A stretch of 64,000 nucleotides of DNA from Parus major (lineage: Eukaryota > Chordata > Aves > Passeriformes > Paridae), in NCBI RefSeq assembly GCF_001522545.3, contig NC_031769.1:15226577-15290576 (forward strand), read 5' to 3'. The first letter of the stretch is position 1; each line of letters begins with the position of its first letter. Below are positions 52,881 through 64,000 of this stretch, piece after piece. Made by a program: the position numbers and the translations under genes. The notes below the pieces were generated by a model. That model worked only from the letters and a program-made list of their open reading frames with translations, did not search any database and was not told the DNA's origin.

Positions 52881-55800
52881 ACTGCTCAGTGAGGCAAAAT
52901 GCAGTTCAGCCATATGGTGGTGCCTATAAAACCAACCATCTTAGATGTAAATTTGGTTTGGGGGTTGAGATTTTTTTCCTTTATAGTAAAATAACTGGGA
53001 ATAATAGTCATAAATTCTTTTATTGAATTTCCTGGGGTCTGAAAGACGTCTGGGAGGATTGAGGGAAGAATACATTGTGCTGTAGCTGTGCTTGAGGCAG
53101 CCTCGGTTTATGGCTCTGTCTGTAACTGCTGCAGCTCCCCTGAAGCAGACACTGAAACTCTCCCTGGAACTGGCCATGGTCTGCTTTACCTTTCCCTCCC
53201 CAAGAACAAGCCCACTTTATCATCCCCTAACGCAGTGGGATGCCAGCCCCCATGCCCTCTGTCACCTCCGTGGGACCTGTGGCTCAGTCACACTCAGAAG
53301 CAAAGGTGCTGATAGCAGAGCAGTGGGCTGCCCTTTCCAAGACAAGAAGAAGCACCACCAGTCCCTGCTGGAAACTGTGACAGGGAGGGAGAGTAAAGAG
53401 GACACAGCAACACAGCTGTGCCTTTTAGCAGTGATGGGCTTTCTTATCCCTTCTCCTAATTTGGGTCTTTCCATGTTGCAGCCTTATGATGCTATCAGAG
53501 AAATCTTATCATAATTTTGTTGAAAAAACAGTCCTAAATCAAGAAGAGATCCTTGAAAAATTGAAGAGAAGGATTCATCAGCACAGACAGACACATTTTT
53601 TCACAGGCAGATGGCCTGTTCTCCACAAAGTGTCCAGAGTTTTCACAGTATTCCAAACCAGCCTACATGCCTCCAGCTGACTTCCCATAAAAATGCTGAA
53701 GGGTCTTTGATCTCAGGATACATGTCCTTATGAGAAGGGGAGGGGTAAAATCACAGGGGTCAGGCAAACACTTGACAGTAGTTACTGCAGCTCCTCAGAC
53801 CCCAGCCAGCCTTTGTGGTCTGTGCCAGAGATTGCAGATTTGGTTTGATCAGTCACGAGTTGAAAAGGCAGAGCAAAGCTGCTCAGGTCAAATCAGATGC
53901 TTAACTCTGCTTGCTTTAGTGATGGGTGGGGAAGTTCAGGAAAAATTAGTATGATAAGAAAGAGCAACAGCAAAAAAACAGGCTAATGGCAAATGACATA
54001 CTGAAAGCATCAACCTCCCTGCAACACATCATCTCAGTTTGGATATCAATTAATGGCTCAGCCAGTTTCCCAACTCAGCCTCCTCAAATTCTCCAGAAGC
54101 AGCAAAATATTTAGAAGCTAAGTGTTTCCTTGGAACACACTGTATCCCCAGCTTTGTAGCCAACACATATAGCACAGATTTCATATGTTACAATCTATTA
54201 TTTTTTCTAATGCTAGAACAGAGCTCTGACCCTGGAGGGGATAAAATTAGTCCAAAGGATAGCAGCTTAAATTTCACTAAAAATAAAAAAAATAGTCTTT
54301 ACTTACGTCTCTGACAGAAATTCCTCTGTGAGGAAAGAATTTCAGGCTGTAACAGAGCAGTTAGATCTTTACTGGTTCCTGTCTTCCCACTGATTCAATG
54401 CTTATGGAGTACACACATAATGGTTTTTCCCCTGAGAAATCAAATTTATCCTTAAATGCCATGGAATTAAAGGGATGGACTCCCCTCCTGCTTACCTCTG
54501 CCAGAACACCCTTCACATTAACAGCTTTGTACAGCAAAAGTTAAACAGGCTGTCCACTATCATCCTTACTGTATGAAAGAGAAAGGGCTCTTATGTGCAT
54601 TGGGTCTTGTTGCTATCTAAAGCACCACAGTTATTCTGGAAAAAGAAATCAGCCATTGAGAATCTAAGCTAAGGCCTGAATAAATAATTTGAGGCTGATA
54701 TAAAGGCAGGGCGTGTAAACTGAGAAATGTAAAGCTGAAAAAGCAGTGGTTTGGTTCCCCTCCACCAACCCACCCCTTGGGAAGTGATACATGCCAAAAT
54801 ACTGACACCAGGTACTTAGGAGCAAAAGGAGCACACTGCAAATGGAAACCTGTAGGCAGCAGACAGTTCACAGTAGACCTTATTGTCTATTAGCTAGGAG
54901 CCAGAATAAAATGTATAAACAGAAACAATAACCTGGTGATGGGCAACACCCCAGAAGTTCAGTCTAGAGAAAATATCCCAGGTTATTTGAAAAATCTTCC
55001 CTAAACCTAGGGTGATAATGTCTTCTAAGGAATCATTTCTAGTAAACACACACCTTCCTGGGCTAGATCCACAGGAGCCCTGCCAGGGAGAGCACTCCTG
55101 TGTGTCTCAGTGCATCTCCTTCCATAAGGAGTGAGGTCCAGGGACTGATGTTCAGCTCTCTGCAGAACCCATCCCACGTGAAGATGATTCACTGTGTGAC
55201 TAACTGGTAGTTCAGATGAATATGGAGGACAGAGAAATTATACTGAATCCCAGTAAATCGACTGATCTGCAGAAAGGACAAGTAACTATTGGCCCCTTTG
55301 CTTGAAAGAGGAAAATAAGTGGAAAACTGGAGTAGCTGGGGGCTGCGATGAAAAGGTGCAACAGAAAATTGCTAAATATTATATTCCCAGGTGTCTCTGG
55401 TTCATGTGTCCCTGTGCTGTGAGAGTGGAAATCCTGGGGCCATTTGCATGGCAGGAGGAAGAAGAGGCAAATAGAAAGCTGCCGTGTTTACTAGGTGATG
55501 TGTCTCAAAACCAGTTTGTCAAATAAGCTTCACATATACATTTAGTCACCGAATAAAGGAAGTAATTCATTCACCAATTCCTGTGGTGAAAATTACTTCA
55601 AGATTTATTCCATGCCCATGTGCCAACACTACTGATACAAGCCCTACAGCTGCACACCCATACACACTCATGGGCACACATGCCCCCCACAGGTGGAGGC
55701 ATCCCATCAGTGGCACTAAATAACTTATGAAAATGGTTAGTTATGTTTTATCTGGAACAAAACTAAATCTGGATGTGAAAGACAATCAAAAAATCCATAA

Positions 55801-56331
55801 TGTTGAGATTCCAGAAATAGGAAACATCTGTCTGGGGCAGAGGTGTGGCCTGCTCTGACTCTGAGCCGTGGTGTGAGGAGGTGTGTGCCCAAACTGTGAT
55901 TCTCTGCAGAGGGATGGGGACACGTGATGCCACTTGACTTTTTATTTCCTCATGCTTATCACCCTAGAATATTATACATGCATGGCTATTTGCACAGTGC
56001 TATGCATACTCCACCAGGACTGTCATGCCCAACAGAATCAGAAAGACAGCTGAAAATGAAAAGGCTCAAGGCAGTTATTTTGGAGGTCTGAGAATAAAAT
56101 CATTATTCAGCAGGGAAAGTGGTTATGGTGTTTGGCTGTGGTGACACAATTGAGCTGGTGAGACCTGGGGCTTTCAGGTAGGCTTCAAAGAAATCTGGTC
56201 AACAACAAATGTATCTTCACTTTTTCATAGACAATGGGAGAAATTATTCATCTGAAATCTATAAGGTTTGGACGGCCTCCAGCTGAAACCAAGGTTTGTC
56301 AGAGTCTATTTTCCAGAGGTCCAAAGAACAT

Positions 56332-56358
56332 AAAGCAAACAAGCAAACAAGCAAAAAC
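56332..56358 (+). repeat. (AAGCAAAC)n-type short tandem repeat
   Basis: About three imperfect copies of an AAGC/AAAC unit. Confidence 0.8.
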
Positions 56359-57306
56359 ACATATGGAATAAGCAAAGGAACAAGAACATGATAGAGAGGA
56401 GAGGGGAAAGCTTGTGCTGCAGAAAAGGGGCAAGTTGTGTTTTTGGCTATATGTTTCGTTGTAGAAAGCAAACACAGCATAATGGACACACTAGTGCTCC
56501 AAAAACCACATCTCAGAGATACCATTAGCTCAGGACTTTCACAGCATATATAAGCTGAAAAAGACAAATATATACTTTGTGTAATCACAGTCCAAGTAAA
56601 GACTGCAGAGACCATTACCACACCAGAAGGATAACCCAGCCAACCACAGTCTCATAGGTTATAAAAAACTGCATTCAAGGAAGTCAAATAGGCTCCACAG
56701 AGCTCTTGAAATGACAGAAATGGCAGGAAAGCAAAAGCATTTCTGAACTGAAGGGACAAACCCTGCCCCACCAGTCATACAGCACAGTGTGAGCTGTGCA
56801 TAATTATCTGAGGACAGAGACATAAAGAAAAAGAAAATAATTCTCTTTAAAGCCAATAATTGTTTCCTATGGTTTCACAAAGCTGTGCTGAATAAAATGC
56901 ATTTGTTATATTGTGACCGTGGGTCACAGAAACCACAGTGAGGGAGGAAAATGCAGGAAGATTATATGTTGCAAGGAGACATAGCTGCACTAAAGATGAA
57001 CATAAAAAGCAAAGCTGAATAGAGATCTAGAATTTCTAAATTACCCTTGGCCCAAATATCTGGCTTACCACTGAAATAGTATAATTATAAAGCTGGCATA
57101 AAAAACAGGACATGGATCTAGTTACTAATTTCTTACTAGCAATAGCAGCAAAACAGTTTCTGCCAGTAGCGGGTCTCTTGACAAAAACCTTGTGTCTTCT
57201 ACATGATATGACCAATAGGGAAAACTGTTTTTAATCAGGCAAATCTATAAATGGTATGCAGTTGTGGTTGGTCCTCTCAGATGTCAAAAGGAACAGAGGA
57301 GAAAGT

Positions 57307-57325
57307 GGGGGAAAGGGAGGGGGGG
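57307..57325 (+). repeat. Guanine-quadruplex motif
   Basis: The runs G5, AAA, G3, A, G7 fit four tracts of three G with short loops, because the G7 run can supply two tracts. This is the only canonical motif of this sort that I noticed in the window. Confidence 0.85.
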
Positions 57326-58228
57326 TATTCACTATAAATTCTGTTTTAACACTTCACTTTCTCCAAAATACACACTGGTATTTTGTAGGTTTAGGAGGCT
57401 GCCTTTGTCATGCAGGCCAGTGATGGCAAGAGTGTCACCTCAAAAGCTAGGTGAAAAAAGTAGATTAAATAAAAACCCAGCCTCTTCCTTGTAGTATTGT
57501 TTTAGCCCAGTGTTCTACTTCAGCTTTGACTGCAAATACAGGGGGCTTTTCACTGCTGCAGTTCTGAACTCAGTCACTCTAATCTCTTGTTTTCCAGCAC
57601 ACACTTAAGCCTAAGCACATGAGCTACACCACTACAGTCAATGGCATTGCTCCAGTGCCAAGAAGTTAAGCATGTGTTCAGGTGTCTCGCTGGGTCTGTC
57701 CAAAGAGCTTGGACAGAAAGTAATTCTCAATAGTTTTCTTTATGTGTGGTAGGTGTTCATGAAGCAGCAATCAGTAGAGTGGTGTCAGTGAAATAGTAAC
57801 ATTTAAGTATCTTACACCATATCATAGCCCATACATAGTGTATGTTGTGTGGAGATTTTTGTCTAGCCTTTTTACTAATGAAAAATTATCTTCAAAAAAA
57901 CTGGACTTTTTTTGCCATGTTTCTGCTTTTTGCTGAGGTGTTTGAGGCTTTGACAAAAACCTGAACTCATGAAAACCTAATAGCTTGGCTTCACTGAAAA
58001 ATGCAGAGTTTATGGCTAAGAAAACCTTTTAATCTTCTGATGGAAAGACAAAATTTTGTGCAGAGCCAAATCCAAGTAATTAAGCTATTGAGCTGAACAC
58101 TTTTGCTCAGGCAACACATGGCAATTAGATTAATATTAGGCATAGCCCCTTTCACATCCACCATCTGAGTTCTAACCCCAGCTTTGCAAATCTGTGATCC
58201 ATACTTGGTACTTAAAATGTTGCTTATT

Positions 58229-58260
58229 TATGTGTGTGTGCATATTTTATATATATATAA
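58229..58260. repeat. Short TG / TA compound microsatellite
   Basis: A TGTGTGTGTG run followed by CATATTT and a TATATATATA run. Confidence 0.85.
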
Positions 58261-59061
58261 TTCCCTGTTATTTTGCCTTGAGTATGTTGGGGCCTCCCAA
58301 TGCCCAAGAGCTGCCAGGGTACTTAAGCATTTATGACCTGTGAATCAGAGTGGGTCTGAAGGTCATTAAAGGCTGGGTGAGGAAGCGGGTTCATGCGACA
58401 GCCAGTTTACCATGGTTGATTCCTGTGCTGTAAAATATTATGAAACCTCCCCATTAGCTCTTTTTCCCTGCAGAGGGCCTACAAGCCCTGGTGAAATCCA
58501 TGAGGAGCAGCTGTGTCAGAGGACGGGCACAGGCAGCACTTGTCCCCTCGGCTCTTCCAAATGGTTTTCTCAGTAACGCCACAACTCTGCTGCAATGCTG
58601 AAAAACAGGTCACCAAGGCTAGCAAATAATGATTTTCAAAAGCAAACAAAACCCATGAGTTGAATAAATGCTTTTGCTCTTAAAAAAAAAGTCCACATGC
58701 ACCTCCCCAGCCAGGCAATAAAAGGGTTCATTGAACTGTGCTATGCTAGATGATGTTATCTTGCCAGGCTCATGGACGAAGGTGATCCAGGAGTTCCTCC
58801 TTCCTCCTGCAGGGAACAAAACAGACACAACAGCATTGCAGGGGTTTAACAATGATCACCCATGCTGCATGTCTCATCCCACTCTGGATAATAATTTTCT
58901 CAGGACAGATTTATTAATTCCTTCCAGGTATTATTAGCAGAGCCTTGCTGTAGTGCTGTCCATGTGCCTGCAGCCTGGGACTGTGCTTTTATCCTGCACC
59001 AAGGCCACAGCCCACTCCATATCATCCTTTCTTCCAAAAACCCTGAGCCTGTAATAGCCAT

Positions 59062-59083
59062 GCATCAAACAGCATCAAACAGC
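59062..59083 (+). repeat. 11-bp tandem duplication
   Basis: GCATCAAACA is repeated directly, giving two copies of an 11-bp unit. Confidence 0.85.
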
Positions 59084-61383
59084 AAAAACAAAAAGCAGGT
59101 ATCTCCCTGCACTCGATACAGGTGAGAGAGAGCCACTTGCTTCCATGCCTCAGCACATGTCCAGACACAGTGTCCCCAGCAAAAGGACCTCACACATAAC
59201 CTATTGCTGATGCATATTCTAACCATAAGAGCAGATGTGCACTGTATTGGTGACATGGTAAACACAGCTGTTTGCATGACCAGGGTATGAAAAAGGGCTC
59301 TGGAATAAGTCTTTTCCAAAAGAGAAAACCCTGATCAGCTGTTCCTCTCTCACATCTACCCCAAAACAGAAAAATAAGCAACTCCACATTAACTCCCAAA
59401 CTCGAGCACAAACAACAGATCAAGTACATCAAGTAGATGTCATTGATCCCTTAGTTCTTACTAATGTTCTGTCACTAAACCCTGCCACACACCTACAGGA
59501 GCAGCAGCCTAACACTGGTGTGTTCCCACTGCAGTTTACAGTCCACAATCAGGCACAGGCCCAAAGAAATCAGCAGGATCACCCCAAGAGCAGGACCGTT
59601 TGTGAATAAAAGCAGCAGAATCCAATCTTTAATACAAAACCCCCAGATGTCATCTGCTCTCTCTTGTTCTCAGTTCTCAAGTTTGCAGTCTGTATAAAAA
59701 AGTGTCTTGTTTGCCCAGAGATGTCATTCACATCATCTCAAAGATCGGGCTGGGAGTCTTCAAAGGAAAAGGTTTGTTTAAGCAAAAAGACATCTTTTTT
59801 TTTGTCCCATGCTTTCAGATAAGGTGATTGATATTTTTGGCTTCTGCTTAAAGCGGAACTTCAAATCAGGGGAAAAATATTATAGAAAACAAACTCCAAA
59901 CAGTCAGTTTTTAAAAGGTCATCTTTTTATTTATAAGTAACTTTTTACTTTTACCCAAACCTAGTATGGAATCATTCTGTGCACAAGTAAAACCAATCAG
60001 AAAAAAAAAAACCTTGTCTGACAGAGCTAGAAAGTAAATTCAGCTCAACAAGAAATGTTTGTTTCCACAGGCTTTGAGCCTTTTATAAGTTACATTTAAC
60101 CATCCCTCTCCAATTATTATAGACATAAATTACAAGGTGAGCTAAAACATGTAGTCCTTTTTTTAGAGCAAAATGCTGGGGTTAGTTCTCTTGGTTTCTC
60201 TGAAGAATAAATTGTGTCATTATAGCCTTCTTCTGGGTCTTGTTATTCTGACTTTTTGACTCTCACTAGCTGCAGTCTATACAATGCACAACTGTATTTG
60301 TTCACAAGGAATGCTTTCGTTCCTTTTGACTTTTTCTTTTCCACTTCCTAATGGTTTACATGTAGCAGCAGAGCTTTTGAAAAATTGCCTAACACATACT
60401 ATGTTTAATGAGTACATTTAAACATACTTTAGCTACAAATCTTATCAGCTGATTATTTAACCTTTGTGAATAGGCTAAATATTTTCTTCAATGCTTAAAT
60501 AAATATAATACATGGTTCCCGTGGAAAGCCTAATGAGAAGGAAGTTGTTTTTAAACTTAAGTCAAGGCTTCTCCTTTAATTTATTTTATCTGTATTTTTT
60601 TCCAAGTGATCAAAGCAAGCAGTTTGTATGGCAGACCTAAATTGCTAAAAGAAAAATTAAGTACTAAAATATTAATGCTGCTGGACTTTATTTGGGGGAT
60701 AGGAGTTGCATGCCATCTGGAAGGACAGTCAAGAGTTTTCTGCACACTGTGAAGCACATGGTAGGAGGTGAGAAGTCAAAATCCTGCCATCTGTCAAGGT
60801 GAATTTAAAGAATCAAAATCAAGATGTCTGCTAGTGTTCCACATTTCAATAAAGCATGTCTATAAAATGCCTGGCTCTACCAAATGCCTTATGAACCAAG
60901 GCTCTCTCAAGAGCATGAGACTCCCTGCAGCAGCCCAAGTGACTGGGACTGGGCACCCATAAGTGAAGCTGTGGTCACTCGAGAGACGTGGGCTGCAGCC
61001 CTTTCAGACCCCTCAGGCACAGCAGGAACCAGAACATCCTTCCTGGTCTTCTGCCCCAGCCTGGAGCAGGGCACTGGTGCTCCACAGACCCCTGAGCTGC
61101 AGGTGCTGCAAGGTGAGGGGCAGGCTCAGAGCTTTCCCTGTCCCACATCTGAGACCTGTGTGTATGACAGCTGTGCTCACACGTGTACAACACCACATAC
61201 CTCCACACAGTGCATATGGGATGGCACTCACTGCTGCAGGAGAGCGGTGGCCCAGAGCAGGAGGCTCCTTTGGGGCACTGGCCCTGCGATGGGGGCTCCC
61301 AGCCCTGCTCCCCAGTGCATCTGCATGAACTATTAAAACCATCCATGACATGGATCCCCCTTCCTTCTTGAAACCAAAACAGG

Positions 61384-61408
61384 ACACACACACACATACA
61401 CACACACA
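61384..61408. repeat. (AC)n microsatellite with one T interruption
   Basis: Twenty-five bases of AC repeat, interrupted once by a CATAC step. Confidence 0.95.
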
Positions 61409-64000
61409 GGAAATCACTCAGAAAACATGCAGGAGAGAACTTGGGCTTTATTCTGAGACAGACTGAAGGAGAATGTTAAAATGCACTGGCACTGACGTCA
61501 TGAAAGAAAGAAGTTGAATAGGTCAAGAAGCAGAGATGTGAGCTTAAGGAAATGGCAAGGCACACAAGAAAAGATAAGGGAGATTGTATAAATAAATAAG
61601 CATACAGAAAGGAGCTGAGAGCTCTGTGAACAAAGCCTTACTCTTGAGCTAGAGTTCACAGTCCCTTTTCAGCCTGAGAGCCCCTAGAAGGTTTTAGGGG
61701 AGGAGCAGAACCTTTCAGAAATTTCACATAGAGACATCACTGTGTAGCACCCACAAACTTGTTTTCCTTTGTAGCCCTTTTAGATCGAGCAGGAGGGACC
61801 TGCAGGCATCCCCACTCTCTCCCCAGGTTCAGAGACCCTAGGCTGGAAGGAATCTTGCTTTCATAATTAAAAATGAAAAGAAGCAAGACAGCAAAGGGAA
61901 AATAAACACTACAAGGGAAACTGACTTAGCACGCCTTTTGTACCCTGATCTCTTCAGAAGAGAGAAAACAGAGAGGTAACTGAAGTAGTATTAGTTTAGT
62001 CATTATTGGCAGCACATGTCTCCTCAGCTCAGAAACTGAAAAATAATGAGCATACTTACAGAGTTTTAATTAGTGTTCTTAACTCCTGAGTGTAAACTTC
62101 ATCTACCCACAGGGAATCCTCTCTTCATTGCTGGAGATAGCTGTTAAGAGGCATGTAATAATCATGGAATGGGTTTGCATCTTTTCCACTGTGGTTGCTT
62201 TAATTTGCAGTGACATTTGTTAGATCACGTTTTTTGAACCACAATAATTTTTACACCCTTCATGCCAAAAGCAGATAGATATATTGTCCCTGAAATTAGG
62301 ATAGTGGTGCAGGCAGACATATCCCACCAAACCCATATACTCCCTGTGCTTTGTCATTAAACTGAACTTGATCCAAAGAAATAAATTGGAAGCCAGTTCA
62401 TGGTTACTTCTGCTGATCATCTGAAAGATGTGGCCATAGAAAATGTGGCACAGGTTCTAGAAACTCACCAGTGTCAGGTTGTGTTGGTGGCTTGCTGGCA
62501 CATGTGTGCCTCCCCATCTCCCTGAATTAGCTGAGGTCTGCTCCACGGACAGGCCAAGAGAAAATATAAATACTGACAGTCTAATTTGCTCTGCCTAACT
62601 TAGAAAGTATAATGAGGTGCAGAAGTGATTAGTGGGTGGTATTCTGGGCCTCCCACCACTAGTTCTTGATGTTCACTCAGGACAACAAGCTCTTCATATG
62701 TCCCTGGGAAGAATTGTCAAGCTAGAAACACAGACCAAAATTCATTCTGTAATGAGCTTGCAAGTTGAATAGAAGCAATGAGATATATTTCAGGTATATG
62801 GAAATCAATATCCTGGCCTTAGTAGTGCTGAGGTGGGACTTGAGCAGCAGATTTTCATTGCCTCCAATTCAAGACAACCTGTGTTGAAAAGCTGTCCTCT
62901 TGCAGGCCAAAAAAAACAGGTTATGTGTGCTATAAATATATTCTAGCCTCTATGGAGTAAATCCCTGGTTTGGAAATTTTTTGAGGGAAGGAACTTAAAA
63001 CATAGAAACAAACTAGAACTGGAAGAAAATGCAACATAACCCTTACAAAGGCAGCTTCTGCCTGCCTACCATAATGCTCTTATCTGATTTTACAGACAAA
63101 GGAACTATGGGAAGATGTCATTTATATGGACTAGAACAAAACATTTGGTACACTGCCAGATGGAAACTATTAGTTCAGTAGAAAAAGTGAGGATTAAGAT
63201 AAGAATTTGCAAAGTAGTTAAGGAATTGGCTAAAAGGGTTGAGCTGAAAGGAAGAAAATCACTAGCAGAGTTTCAAAAGAGTCAGTATCAATCCTTTTTC
63301 TATCTTTAACAATTTTGACACAAAAGAGTGCCTAATGAAACTTTCTGGTACTGAGGTTGATCATCCTGTCTATACTGACAAGCAGCAGAATTTTCCCTAA
63401 CAAGAGCCAAGTAGTCTTCAGAAACAATAGACATGGAGGGAAATTTTACTATTCAAGGTAAAAGGGTGTGCACTTAAGAAGTCAGGAGTAGGAACTCTGT
63501 TAGCCATACATCCAGCTATGTGGCTTGACCACTTGAAAGGCAAATGTCATCTAGAATTAAGTATTTCCACTACAGGATGGAAAGTATTCCTGACATCAAT
63601 AAATGCCAGGCACTGGCTGGACCTCATCAAAGAAGATCCTGACCAGTTTTGGCCACCAAGGCTCTGTGTGTGCTACTAAAAGAAAACATGCTGGGGGTTG
63701 TTCCCCCCTGGCTTGTAGGCCATGCAGCACAGCACAGAGCTTGTCTAAACCTCTAAACTCTTCCACCTTGTCAAAAGAGCCAAGCTCAAACAGCCTTTTA
63801 GGAATGGTCCTCAGCCTTTACTGGTTCCAAAACCAAGTCCAAATATTGCTTGGGAGAGTGATAATTAATACAGGCAAAAGCCACGAGGACAGTAAATCAT
63901 GTGTGGATGTCTTTGGCATAATCCCTTGCTCTGTTTAGTCTTCTGGGGTAGCCATAGCCCAGTGTGGCCAGGACCTGTGCTGGATTACTGGAGGAATCCA

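Larger units (their letters stand above)
48701..56000. other. Unique non-coding sequence, no gene recognised
   Basis: Simple and inverted repeats in this interval are listed separately. Open frames reach 140 codons at most (53092-53514) without family signature. The 49950-50200 part is C-rich and purine-poor. Confidence 0.6.
56001..64000. other. Unique non-coding sequence, no gene recognised
   Basis: Open frames stay below about 150 codons and resemble nothing known. A GC-richer patch lies at 60950-61330, directly before an AC repeat. The AT-rich 60380-60640 part is mentioned as a possible conserved element. The last 400 bases were checked for CR1 and no match was recognised. Confidence 0.6.

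Noticed and set aside
60884..61403. Overlapping open frames on both strands in a GC-richer patch, possible CpG island
   Set aside because: Frames are open on both strands, as expected from high GC. CpG dinucleotides are few, so it is not a CpG island, and no domain is seen.
1..64000. Endogenous retrovirus LTRs, tRNA or small-RNA genes, CRISPR arrays
   Set aside because: I looked for primer-binding-site text, paired long terminal repeats, tRNA box motifs and regularly spaced repeats and saw none. Diverged solo LTRs could be missed by eye.

Overview
This window looks like vertebrate nuclear DNA, most probably from a bird. The reason is the repeats: six copies or fragments of the chicken-repeat-1 (CR1) LINE, including 3' ends with the ATTCTRTG octamer tail and the 'ggttggact..atgatctt..aaggtc..ttccaacc' consensus typical of avian CR1. 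The base composition is moderately AT-rich with few CpG. There are microsatellites and a run of 105 Ns marking an assembly gap. No operons, ribosome-binding sites, CRISPR arrays, phage or other prokaryotic features are present.

No protein-coding gene could be supported. The longest open frame (217 codons, minus strand, 32460-33113) is about what chance gives in 64 kb on two strands, and it resembles no protein I recognise. The only protein-like signals with recognisable homology are decayed CR1 ORF1 and ORF2 fragments. The window is best read as a stretch of intergenic or intronic DNA; which of the two cannot be decided from the sequence.

Layout: 1-3727 unique sequence; 3728-4540 a minus-strand CR1 in which the ORF1 esterase end is joined directly to the ORF2 tail; 4541-6639 unique; 6640-6837 an ATATCT hexamer array running into the N gap; 6838-14212 unique; 14213-14322 a plus-strand CR1 3' end followed by a G-rich stretch; 14400-20681 unique; 20682-20872 a minus-strand CR1 3' end; 20873-28324 unique, with a self-complementary compound microsatellite at 23349-23472; 28325-28553 a plus-strand CR1 3' end; 28554-45967 unique; 45968-46430 and 46981-48700 two minus-strand CR1 copies, the second about 1.7 kb long with reverse transcriptase remnants and an internal (AC)15; 48701-64000 unique with simple repeats, a perfect short palindrome (50161-50181) and a guanine-quadruplex motif (57307-57325).

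I found no new biological system. The observations most worth checking are the structure of the 3728-4540 CR1, the large CR1 at 46981-48700, the hairpin-forming microsatellite, the palindrome, and a few unique stretches that could be conserved non-coding elements. That last point needs an alignment to other genomes, which I could not do.
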